Virus record (IMG/VR): IMGVR_UViG_3300042469_000068
Span: 1-64,000 of that record
Strand: one strand, 5' to 3'
Length of the DNA: 64,000 nt
From: a virus
Position numbers and translations under genes: made by a program. Positions 17,101-24,346 of this stretch are shown piece by piece. The notes under the pieces were generated by a model. That model made no database searches, was not told the DNA's origin, and worked only from the letters and a program-made list of their open reading frames with translations. Within the stretch, counting starts at the first letter, position 1. Every line of letters begins with the position of its first letter.

Positions 17101-17978
17101 TACAATTTATCCTCATAAACAAAAGTATCGAACCACTTATAAAATTCATCAAAGTTCATCCATTCATTTGGTCTGTTATCTTTGACAGCAGATTGTGAAA
17201 GCATATCAAGATACAGGTTCTTGTTATTGTCCAGTTCTCTAACACGATCAACGACCTCACCCAAATTTACATACTCATGACTATTGATAAATGCTTTTGG
17301 ATTAAAATCACGCACAACAGTTAGACTCCCCCAGTATATAGGTATTGTATTCGAATAGAAAGTATTCAATATCTTTTCGGTTACATACCCAGGATAACTA
17401 CCGTTCTCAAAAGCAATGTTAAACTTGTGTTTAGAAACAAAATCAATTTTTGCTTGAAGCTTTTTAGGAATAGTATATCCTATGTTGTTCTTGTGCGGCC
17501 CTGCCGAATTCACTTTCTTATATTCTGAGAGAAGATCAAAGAAAATATTGCGAGTTTCACAGTTGGGATTACTTTGAACGAAAGAACAAAATTCTGTTTT
17601 TCTGTCCCATTCATATTCAATATCAACTTTTCTATTCAGTACATGATAGAAGTCCTTGTAGTCTGTATCATATGTTGCCGACAACATTTCAGCAACATAT
17701 AGCGGTAAACGATAGTGCTTTGGACTACTCTCATGATCAAATGTGATAGCATAATCATATGTGAAATATGTTGGACGATAATTTTCGCCTGTAAATAAAA
17801 TCTTCTTGCAGTTTTTATATGTGTAGTTGTTGGTACCAAATGTAGGATCACAAAAGATAAGATAATCTGGATTGGTATCATCTCGAATAATTTCGTAGTA
17901 TCTACCGAGAATATCGGTTAGAGTTTTCTTAGCATTATCATACGCATCGGTAAAACCTAATTTAAGTTTTTTCTTCAT
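17100..17978 (-). CDS. Fucosyltransferase-like glycosyltransferase (GT10 type)
   Basis: 292 residues from the ATG at 17978, chosen because GAGG lies six bases upstream; the frame could also begin at GTG 17990. The hallmark FNIAFENGSYPGYVTEKIL, then NTIPIYWGS, is the GT10 alpha-1,3-fucosyltransferase donor motif. FCSFVQSNPNCETRNIFFDLL matches the family pattern before it. It would add fucose or a similar deoxysugar from a GDP donor. Fits with the nearby epimerase and isomerase-like genes. Confidence 0.85.
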   Translation of the reverse strand: MKKKLKLGFTDAYDNAKKTLTDILGRYYEIIRDDTNPDYLIFCDPTFGTNNYTYKNCKKILFTGENYRPTYFTYDYAITFDHESSPKHYRLPLYVAEMLSATYDTDYKDFYHVLNRKVDIEYEWDRKTEFCSFVQSNPNCETRNIFFDLLSEYKKVNSAGPHKNNIGYTIPKKLQAKIDFVSKHKFNIAFENGSYPGYVTEKILNTFYSNTIPIYWGSLTVVRDFNPKAFINSHEYVNLGEVVDRVRELDNNKNLYLDMLSQSAVKDNRPNEWMNFDEFYKWFDTFVYEDKL

Positions 17979-17990
17979 ATTATACCTCAC

Positions 17991-19184
17991 TTATTCCGTA
18001 AACACGTATGGAAAATATCTTACAAAAGAATCCTTCTTGTCAGGACGAAGCTTTTTAATCTTAGCTTGAATCTCTTCAAAGAAGTTCCAAGCAAGAGGCA
18101 CGAATACAACATCTTCATTGGCATATTCATTCATCTTTTCCGAAGAGAAGATAGGAACGCGCATACCAGGAGTAAACAATCCTTGCTTCATAGGATTATC
18201 ATCAATGATGAAATCAAGTATGATGTTTGCTGCGTTTAGTAGAGTGTTGCCCTTAGCTGGAGCACCATAGCCAATAACAGTCTTACCCGCTGCCTTGTGG
18301 TTTCTAACTTCAATACCAAACGCTTCTATAATATTCTTACATTCCTCAACGTAAGCTTCATAGGTGTTCTCATCATAAAGATGATATGTTTCTTCATTCT
18401 TAATAAGAAGATTGATATATGAAGGTCTAGCTTTTGACTTTGATATAACAAAGATAAAGCTAGTGCCATGAATCGGATGCTTTAATACTTCTACTAGATT
18501 TAGTCCAGCCCTTTTACACAGTTCATTCATAGAACGAACGTTATAGAAAGAAAGATGTTCGTGATAGATAGTATCAAACTCACAGTTCAAGACCATGTCG
18601 GCCTGTGATGTAGTAATATAGATGTACCCTTCATCTGACACAACGTTAGCCATATTCTTTAAGAATGTAAGCTGGTCATAGTTGTGAGCAAAAGCATTTT
18701 GGCAGATAACAGCACCACATCCAATTCTAGGATAAGTGCTATCAAAATAGCCACAATGTACATGATGATTCTTGGAACTGATCTGATATAGATTTTCTGC
18801 AGGATCAACACCGAAAGTCAATGCGCCATACTTCTTGAATGCGTCAAGTTGTGAGCCGTCATTGCAGCCGATATCTAAAACACGATCCGCTTTATGGTTT
18901 TCCATAACAAACTGAGCAAACCAATCAAAGTATTCTAACTGAGTCTTTGTAGTACCAGACACATAGAGATAGTTCTTGAACAAAAGATCAGGATTAACTT
19001 TATGTGTCAATTGTACATGAAAGCATTCTTCGCAATAATTGGTAGCGAGAGGATACACAGCCTCTGGTTCATTGTCTGTCTTAACAAACGAATTAGCTAG
19101 AGGCTGTATTCCAAGATCAAGTAGAGACTTTAAATGATTGCCTCCACACGCAATACATTCTTTAATTTCTACGCAGTTTTCCAT
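17991..19184 (-). CDS. Sugar C-methyltransferase (NDP-hexose 3-C type)
   Basis: 397 residues with the three parts of the family. An N-terminal zinc-binding segment has CIACGG at 10-15 and YCEECFHVQL near 50. The SAM domain has VLDIGCNDGSQLDAF near 100 and an IYHEHLSFYNV motif carrying the Tyr/His/Glu catalytic group. The C-terminal domain has VIGYGAPAKGNTLLN. This matches TylC3/CloU-like enzymes that add a branch methyl to dTDP-keto-sugars. It lies directly after an RmlB-like dehydratase, which makes the keto-sugar substrate, so the pair probably acts in sequence. Confidence 0.92.
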   Translation of the reverse strand: MENCVEIKECIACGGNHLKSLLDLGIQPLANSFVKTDNEPEAVYPLATNYCEECFHVQLTHKVNPDLLFKNYLYVSGTTKTQLEYFDWFAQFVMENHKADRVLDIGCNDGSQLDAFKKYGALTFGVDPAENLYQISSKNHHVHCGYFDSTYPRIGCGAVICQNAFAHNYDQLTFLKNMANVVSDEGYIYITTSQADMVLNCEFDTIYHEHLSFYNVRSMNELCKRAGLNLVEVLKHPIHGTSFIFVISKSKARPSYINLLIKNEETYHLYDENTYEAYVEECKNIIEAFGIEVRNHKAAGKTVIGYGAPAKGNTLLNAANIILDFIIDDNPMKQGLFTPGMRVPIFSSEKMNEYANEDVVFVPLAWNFFEEIQAKIKKLRPDKKDSFVRYFPYVFTE

Positions 19185-19185
19185 A

Positions 19186-20211
19186 TTACATTCCTAACCA
19201 TTTGGTATTATTCATATACCAATCAGATACTTCCTTGATGCGCTCACTTAAAGCAAGTCTAGGTTCCCAACCAAGTGACCGCATAAGATCACCAGAGAGA
19301 GCATACCTAAGATCGTGACCTGGTCTAGAAGTATGAAAATCAACCATCTCATATTTTAGTTCCTTATTCTGAGCGGCAGCAATCATCTTAGCAAGAGAAA
19401 GATTGTCCACTTCTTCTTTACCAACAATATTAAATTTGCGACACTTTGCCATACCAAAATCTGGTTCAATCTGTGGATTATTCTGTAATAAGAATAACAG
19501 TGCGTCAGCCACATCCTTAGCATGAACATAGAAACGAGATCCTGCTCTTGTCTTTGTGGGATCAGCATGAATAGTCACTACTTCATCGTGTAGTACCTTC
19601 TTAATAGACAGAGGAATAAACTTCTCTGGAGTCTGACGTTCGCCAAACACGTTCATTGTGTGAGTGACCATCATTGGCATCTTGTATGTGTTCTCATACG
19701 CAACACACAGTTCTTCTGCGCCTGCCTTAGATGCTGAGTAAGGATTGGTCGAGTTGTAACGATCACGTTCCTTGTACGCAACACCGGGAGGTGCTACACC
19801 AAAGATTTCATCAGTACTAAAATAAAGGAACATTTCAAGATTATCAAGTCTACGCGCGTACTCAAGCAAGTTAGCTGTGCCCATGACATTATCTGTAATA
19901 CATTCTATAGGATGTGAAATAGAACGATCCACATGTGAAGCTGCTGCCAAATGAAGAATGATATCTGGCTTACCAACAAAATTCTGTACGAGAGGATTAA
20001 GTTCAGCCTTCAAATCATGAAAAACAGTACGAACTCTCTTTGTTTGATCGGAAGGACGATCATGAGTGACTTCATATAATCTATTCAAATTGCCAGAATA
20101 ATCAAGTCTATCTAATGTGATAATATTCCAGTCTGTATTATCCAATAAATGTCCCACAACATGGTGTGCGATAAAGCCAGCGCCGCCAGTAATCAATACA
20201 GTCTTAGTCAT
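19186..20211 (-). CDS. rmlB: dTDP-glucose 4,6-dehydratase (RmlB-like)
   Basis: 341 residues from ATG 20211, which has GGAG eight bases before it; the longer frame to 20268 runs inside the upstream gene. Motifs: VLITGGAGFIAHHVV (NAD binding), LDRLDYSGNLNRL, LAAASHVDRSI, STDEIFG (catalytic Thr-Asp-Glu) and YSASKAGAEEL (YxxxK). It makes dTDP-4-keto-6-deoxyglucose, the branch point to rhamnose and other deoxy and branched sugars. No RmlA/C/D in this window except the generic nucleotidyltransferase fusion and the cupin. Confidence 0.93.
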   Translation of the reverse strand: MTKTVLITGGAGFIAHHVVGHLLDNTDWNIITLDRLDYSGNLNRLYEVTHDRPSDQTKRVRTVFHDLKAELNPLVQNFVGKPDIILHLAAASHVDRSISHPIECITDNVMGTANLLEYARRLDNLEMFLYFSTDEIFGVAPPGVAYKERDRYNSTNPYSASKAGAEELCVAYENTYKMPMMVTHTMNVFGERQTPEKFIPLSIKKVLHDEVVTIHADPTKTRAGSRFYVHAKDVADALLFLLQNNPQIEPDFGMAKCRKFNIVGKEEVDNLSLAKMIAAAQNKELKYEMVDFHTSRPGHDLRYALSGDLMRSLGWEPRLALSERIKEVSDWYMNNTKWLGM

Positions 20212-21109
20212 TATACTTCTCCATAATCTTATTTTTCCAAGAATTAGTGCGATCATATTGGTGAACAATTACAAATCTATTGCCTTTTTCGTTCTCAACA
20301 TAACCATCAGCAGTTAGTCGCGGTTGCTCATCAAAATACTTAGCTTGATATAGAATCATGTTTGATGGATTCTGTGCTACGCTCATGCCAATATCACCAG
20401 CGCCAGACTTTACCGCCTCAATTGTTGTGCCAAGCTGAATTGCCCACCCATCAGAGTTGTATGAGAACTTAACAATATCCTTATACGGCTTCTGTTGAAG
20501 AATGATATTGAATACAGCTTGATCAACAATCGGAATAGGTCTGTTGATAGACAACTGGAAGATCAAAAATAGTAAGTCAGCAATGTACGCAGCTTCGCCC
20601 GCAATAGTACCAACGTTGAAAATTGGATTCGACTTATATATGCTATGGAAATATGGTCCGAAAGATTCTAATAAATTGTTATTGCTCCAAGGCTCGTCTT
20701 CATATTTCATTCCCTCAGAAGCTACAACAATAGTTTCACGACCAGAGAAAATCATCTCATCAAGCCAAGCAGAGGGATTCTGCTGAAACACAACATCGCG
20801 CGTGTCCGTCGTGATCACGAAATCATATAAATCTAGATTTTGTCTGATGTAGTTCCAGATATAGAAGAAGCGTTCTACATGAGGCGCACCATTTGTGTGT
20901 GCTGTAAAGTTGCCTTCAGCATCCTTATTGCCATACAATTCAAGAATAACACCCTTGCTTGTGAGCTTATCAATTGTCTCTTTAGTGATGTTTGTTGCGA
21001 CTAGAACAACATCACCAGCAAAACCAGAAAGCTGAATTGAATTGACCCAGTACTTCAATTGATCCCAGGTGTAGCCAGAAGCGCCACCAATAATTAAGTC
21101 TTTACCCAT
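20204..21109 (-). CDS. Putative glycosyltransferase
   Basis: 301 residues from the ATG at 21109 (TAATG overlap with the upstream stop); six further codons are open upstream. MGKDLIIGGASGYTWDQL opens an alpha/beta domain. DFVITTDTRDVVFQQNP has a DTRD variant of the DxD nucleotide-sugar/metal motif. IFNVGTIAGEAAYI and DQAVFNIIL resemble GT8-like and capsular-synthesis transferases. Donor unknown. Part of the coupled run of glycan genes. Confidence 0.7.
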   Translation of the reverse strand: MGKDLIIGGASGYTWDQLKYWVNSIQLSGFAGDVVLVATNITKETIDKLTSKGVILELYGNKDAEGNFTAHTNGAPHVERFFYIWNYIRQNLDLYDFVITTDTRDVVFQQNPSAWLDEMIFSGRETIVVASEGMKYEDEPWSNNNLLESFGPYFHSIYKSNPIFNVGTIAGEAAYIADLLFLIFQLSINRPIPIVDQAVFNIILQQKPYKDIVKFSYNSDGWAIQLGTTIEAVKSGAGDIGMSVAQNPSNMILYQAKYFDEQPRLTADGYVENEKGNRFVIVHQYDRTNSWKNKIMEKYND

Positions 21110-21690
21110 TATTCTACTCTCGCGCAAATCACATCATTAGGAATGTGTCCATCAAGAAATTCAATTCTATATTTTGGATTTATCTTTAAAAGATTTTCCA
21201 TAGCACTTGATAAACTCACATAAGACCATTCGGCCGAACCAAATAATCTCTTATCATCAATAAAGATAGTGTGTTCTTTACAAACACTAGCATTAATGAT
21301 AGCTAACTCATCTACCACAGGAGAACCTCCGCTCTTGCCACCAACAAGAGGTCCAGATGCGTGAGCGTCTAACCAGAAAGTAGCACGGTTATCTCCAATC
21401 TCATTAATGATAACAGGAAGAATCTCGGCAGAATCGCCAAGCCAAATCTTCACGGCTGGTTCATCCTTAAACATTTCTACAGCATCATCATAAAGCTTCT
21501 TGTTCAACTCAATCGAATGTATCTTCTTAAAACCATGCTCAAGAGCAAGTCTTACAGTATCACCGAGATATGTGCCAGTTTCAACAAAAATATCACCTGA
21601 AGCATACGTTTTTAAGTATTCTAATGTTAAATGAGAAAGACTGTTTGATTCTATCACTTCTTGGCCGGGTAGTACTAATTTGTAATCCAT
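21109..21690 (-). CDS. SAM-dependent methyltransferase-like protein
   Basis: 193 residues. GDIFVETGTYLGDTVRLALEHG near residues 33-54 is motif I in ETG form, followed by KIHSIELNKKLYDDAVEMF (acidic end of strand 2) and ATFWLDAHASGP (motif IV with DAH). This is the pattern of FkbM/Methyltransf_24-like enzymes. ETG-type enzymes are frequent in phage and polysaccharide clusters. Overlaps the GT2 gene by about 16 bases. Confidence 0.75.
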   Translation of the reverse strand: MDYKLVLPGQEVIESNSLSHLTLEYLKTYASGDIFVETGTYLGDTVRLALEHGFKKIHSIELNKKLYDDAVEMFKDEPAVKIWLGDSAEILPVIINEIGDNRATFWLDAHASGPLVGGKSGGSPVVDELAIINASVCKEHTIFIDDKRLFGSAEWSYVSLSSAMENLLKINPKYRIEFLDGHIPNDVICARVE

Positions 21691-22424
21691 GGTAATGCTC
21701 CATTATAATGTTCAAGCTGTTGTTCGTTGCCCTTGATGAAGAAATCAGCATCAGGAGAATTTGGATTTGCGTCTGTTCTATAACAGAGAGTGTGTTTATA
21801 ACTTGTATCCCACTTAGGATTCTGAGCTAATACACTGTAAAGATATCTGCGATCACCGCCCCAACCAGAATGCCATAAATGACAAGTCTTCTGTAGGAAT
21901 TTTGTATTGAAGGCAAACGAAGATGTATCAACAAGATACTGCGGATCATTGTGAGAGAAATAGATTGGCCATTTGCCTAGTGCTTCACAGTTATCGTCTG
22001 CGATATATGTCTTATCGGGGGAGTATATTTTGCGGAATGAGTATGCGAAATCGTTACCACGATCAAGCACCTCTACAAGAGTTCTCACATGATCGGGTTC
22101 ATACCAATTATCTTCATCAAGAAAAAAGACATAATCAGCATTGAGAAAATGAGGAACACCAGCATAGATGCGATGCCCGTAGAATTTGCCACCAGTCCCT
22201 CCAGTGTTCCAAGGTAGAAACATAAATTGAAGATTCCAATGATCCTTATCTTGGTGCACAAGATTTTTATTAAAACGTTCTAGATGTTCAGTTCCATCTA
22301 GAACCAAAAGATGTGTGAGATTTTTATATGTCTGATTCGCAACGCTCTCAACAGCATCAGCAAGTTTTGCTGAACCTACTGTAGGGGTAACAACGACCAC
22401 AGACTTTTCAATAATGAGTTTCAT
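21675..22424 (-). CDS. Glycosyltransferase family 2
   Basis: 249 residues from ATG 22424, preceded by an AGG-containing ribosome site; the longer frame to 22466 crosses the promoter/terminator and is unlikely. VVVVTPTVGSAKLADAVESV and NQTYKNLTHLLVLDG are the GT2 start, and YVFFLDEDNWYEPDHV contains the DED metal-binding triad. It is the first gene of the downstream glycan operon, directly after the promoter at 22455-22483. Confidence 0.88.
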   Translation of the reverse strand: MKLIIEKSVVVVTPTVGSAKLADAVESVANQTYKNLTHLLVLDGTEHLERFNKNLVHQDKDHWNLQFMFLPWNTGGTGGKFYGHRIYAGVPHFLNADYVFFLDEDNWYEPDHVRTLVEVLDRGNDFAYSFRKIYSPDKTYIADDNCEALGKWPIYFSHNDPQYLVDTSSFAFNTKFLQKTCHLWHSGWGGDRRYLYSVLAQNPKWDTSYKHTLCYRTDANPNSPDADFFIKGNEQQLEHYNGALPWITN

Positions 22425-22442
22425 AATATACCTATAAAGAAA

Positions 22443-22473
22443 GGAGAAGATGATAGTATATATCATCCTCTCC
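22443..22473 (-). terminator. Rho-independent terminator of pstS, overlapping a promoter
   Basis: On the minus strand a 13-base left arm GGAGAGGATGATA pairs with TATCATCTTCTCC (one mismatch) across a five-base loop, and is followed by TTTCTTTAT. It sits 14 bases after the pstS stop. The next promoter's -10 box lies in the loop. Confidence 0.75.
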
Positions 22474-22483
22474 AGATTGTCAA
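22455..22483 (-). promoter_or_regulatory. Sigma70-like promoter of the GT2-led glycan operon
   Basis: TTGACA, 17-base spacer, TATACT on the minus strand. The spacer contains the left arm of the pstS terminator hairpin and the -10 box forms its loop, so readthrough is stopped while new transcripts begin. Confidence 0.7.
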
Positions 22484-22486
22484 GTA

Positions 22487-23458
22487 TTACTTAAGCGGGA
22501 TAAGACCCTTCTCAGCCAAATATCCTTCTTCGCCAATAGCTTCGTCGCTCTGATATTCATCCATAAACTTCTTCAAGTCTGGATTTGATTCAAAGTGTGA
22601 TCCCTTGAAATAAACATAGAGCTTACGAGCGATTGGATAATTACCAGCAGCGATAGCATCATATTCTGGTGCAACATCATTGATTGTTGCGCCCTGAATA
22701 GTGTTTAGGTTCTCTTCAAGGAATGAATAACCAAAGATACCGAGAGCAGCAGGATTCGATTGAAGCTTCTGAACGATTAGATTATCATTCTCACCCGCTT
22801 CGATGTATGCGCCATCTTCACGAACTGATTGACAGAATGCCTTTGTATCTTCTTCTGAAACGATCAAGTTGTTATTCTTAATGTCAGCCTTGCATTCCTT
22901 CTCAAATACCAACTCTACAAATGAGTCGCGCGTACCTGAAGTTGGCGGCGGGCCAAGAACTTCAATCTTGTCAGAAGGAAGATCAGAACGAACCTCATTC
23001 CAAGTCTTTACTGGATTTTCGACAAACTTACCATCAACAACCACATACTTCGCAAGAGCGCGATAGATATCGTTTGTTGATAGGTTGATGCCAGGATGAT
23101 CCTTAGACATTGCGACTACAATGGCATCAATACCGATTGCCATTTCGGTGATGTTTTCTACACCATTCTCAGCACAAATCTTCTTCTCTTCATCCTTCAT
23201 CTTACGAGAAGCATTCACAGCATCAGGAGTATCCGGACCGTTACCAGCACAGAACATCTTGATACCACCACCAGTGCCAGTTGCTTCAACGATTGGTGCT
23301 GAAACACCATTCTTCTTAGCGAACTGTTCTGCGACAGTGGTTGTGAAGGGATAAACTGTAGATGATCCTACAATACGGATAACATCACTGGTAGCATAAA
23401 CTGAACTGGTACCAAAAGCAAACAGAACAGCAGCAAGAGTAAGCATAGTCTTATTCAT
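22487..23458 (-). CDS. pstS: PstS-like phosphate-binding periplasmic protein
   Basis: 323 residues from ATG 23458, which is positioned correctly after GGAGAAATGT; a start four codons earlier would place the ribosome site inside the gene. Signal peptide at about 1-23 (lysine, hydrophobic core, ending in VYATS). VRIVGSSTVYPF-type opening, ATGTGGGIKMFCAGNG and PPTSGTRDSFVELV are the phosphate-binding loops of PstS; a GSSTV and SGTRDSF pair are both present. It captures phosphate for the host Pst transporter during infection. Phage pstS is known from cyanophages. Flanked by terminators on both sides. Confidence 0.93.
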   Translation of the reverse strand: MNKTMLTLAAVLFAFGTSSVYATSDVIRIVGSSTVYPFTTTVAEQFAKKNGVSAPIVEATGTGGGIKMFCAGNGPDTPDAVNASRKMKDEEKKICAENGVENITEMAIGIDAIVVAMSKDHPGINLSTNDIYRALAKYVVVDGKFVENPVKTWNEVRSDLPSDKIEVLGPPPTSGTRDSFVELVFEKECKADIKNNNLIVSEEDTKAFCQSVREDGAYIEAGENDNLIVQKLQSNPAALGIFGYSFLEENLNTIQGATINDVAPEYDAIAAGNYPIARKLYVYFKGSHFESNPDLKKFMDEYQSDEAIGEEGYLAEKGLIPLK

Positions 23459-23478
23459 ACATTTCTCCATAATAAAAA

Positions 23479-23502
23479 CTGAGGAGCGTTATTGCTCCTC
23501 AG
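23479..23502 (-). terminator. Rho-independent terminator after hsp20 operon
   Basis: Perfect nine-base inverted repeat CTGAGGAGC/GCTCCTCAG around a six-base AATAAC loop (minus strand), followed by five T residues. The T run reaches the pstS ribosome-binding region, so it ends the hsp20 transcript immediately before pstS. Confidence 0.8.
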
Positions 23503-23511
23503 TATGTAGTG

Positions 23512-23559
23512 TCATTGGCCAGATAGCCAATCAGCTTCTTCATTAGTATAAGGAGCCAT
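23512..23559 (-). CDS. Possible 15-aa micropeptide
   Basis: ATG at 23559 overlaps the stop of the DUF3563-like gene (TAATG), AGGAG lies at a usable distance, and the frame MAPYTNEEADWLSGQ ends in TGA at 23512. It is followed at once by a terminator. It may be a real leader or micropeptide, or simply chance; nothing similar is known to me. Confidence 0.25.
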   Translation of the reverse strand: MAPYTNEEADWLSGQ

Positions 23560-23708
23560 TACCAATGTCTCCTATCGTTATAGGACTTGCGGTCCCATTC
23601 ACGCTGAAGCCATTCTAAGTGAGCTTGATCGGTAGCTTGACAAAGATAATCATACATACGATCATGCTCACTCTTGCGAGTGAATAGTTTCTTCAGTGTT
23701 CTTATCAT
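23559..23708 (-). CDS. DUF3563-like small protein, 49 aa
   Basis: A short gene of 49 residues. The core SEHDRMYDYLCQATDQAHLE, then WLQREWDR, follows the pattern of DUF3563 proteins (xYLAQATDxxDLExRxRxLDR), which are small proteobacterial proteins of unknown function. The N-terminus is basic (MIRTLKKLFTRK). Its ATG overlaps the hsp20 stop by one base, so it is translated with hsp20. DUF3563 occurs mainly in alpha- and betaproteobacteria, a second host hint. Confidence 0.65.
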   Translation of the reverse strand: MIRTLKKLFTRKSEHDRMYDYLCQATDQAHLEWLQREWDRKSYNDRRHW

Positions 23709-24241
23709 TACTTCTCCGATCTATCTTGTAGATACTCTTTGGTGGCAGTATTGCCATCCTCGTTGAGAAGTTCTTTCTTGGATTCAGTCTTTTCGCCGAT
23801 GTTGATTTTCTTTGGCTTCTTATCTTCAGGAATGAAGCGTTCAAGCCAAATCTTTAGCATACCGTTAATCAAATCAGCATTCTTAATTTCAATTGTATCG
23901 GCCAGAGCGAACTGGCGAGTGAAAGCACGTTCTGCAATTCCCTTGAAGATATAATTGTCGTCGGTGTCATTTGTATGAATATTGCCCTTGACGGTAAGCT
24001 TACCATCTTCTAGCTCAAGTTCCAGATCCTGCTTGCCAAAACCAGCAACAGCGATTTCAATAACGTAGGTGTTTTCACCAGTCTGTCTGATATTGTAAGG
24101 CGGATAAGTAGGAATCTTAGGAAGGGTTTCTGACATTTCCGAAAGTCTCTTCAAGATTGGTTCAAATCCAATTGTGGTATTGAACTGCTTCGGAAGAGAA
24201 AAAGACATAGGATCGAAAAAGGGGATTTTATTGATAGTCAT
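23708..24241 (-). CDS. Small heat-shock protein Hsp20/IbpA family
   Basis: 177 residues. The alpha-crystallin domain runs from about 45 to 145 (YPPYNIRQTGENTYVIEIAV, then GFGKQDLELELEDGKLTVKG, AERAFTRQFALADTIEI, ADLINGMLKIWLER). C-terminal tail acidic with an unusual TESKKELLNED extension. It is an ATP-independent holdase; in T4-like phages Hsp20 proteins are thought to help virion folding or protect during infection. Its promoter region carries both a sigma70 promoter and a T4 late box, so it may be expressed both early and late. Confidence 0.92.
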   Translation of the reverse strand: MTINKIPFFDPMSFSLPKQFNTTIGFEPILKRLSEMSETLPKIPTYPPYNIRQTGENTYVIEIAVAGFGKQDLELELEDGKLTVKGNIHTNDTDDNYIFKGIAERAFTRQFALADTIEIKNADLINGMLKIWLERFIPEDKKPKKINIGEKTESKKELLNEDGNTATKEYLQDRSEK

Positions 24242-24302
24242 GTGTTAACTCCTGTTTAGCAAGTTAGTTGTTTAAGTCTTCCCATTCAGGCGAAGACATA
24301 CA

Positions 24303-24333
24303 TATTTATATCACATCCTATGTCTCAAGTCAA
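24303..24333 (-). promoter_or_regulatory. Dual promoter of hsp20: sigma70 plus T4 late box
   Basis: On the minus strand TTGACT (24328-24333) is 17 bases from TATAAA (24305-24310), and the same -10 region reads TATAAATA (24303-24310), the exact T4 late-promoter motif used by gp55. The overlap suggests one site read by host sigma early and by gp55 late. The leader between this site and the hsp20 ATG is about 60 bases. Confidence 0.7.
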
Positions 24334-24346
24334 GTGTTTAAAAAAA

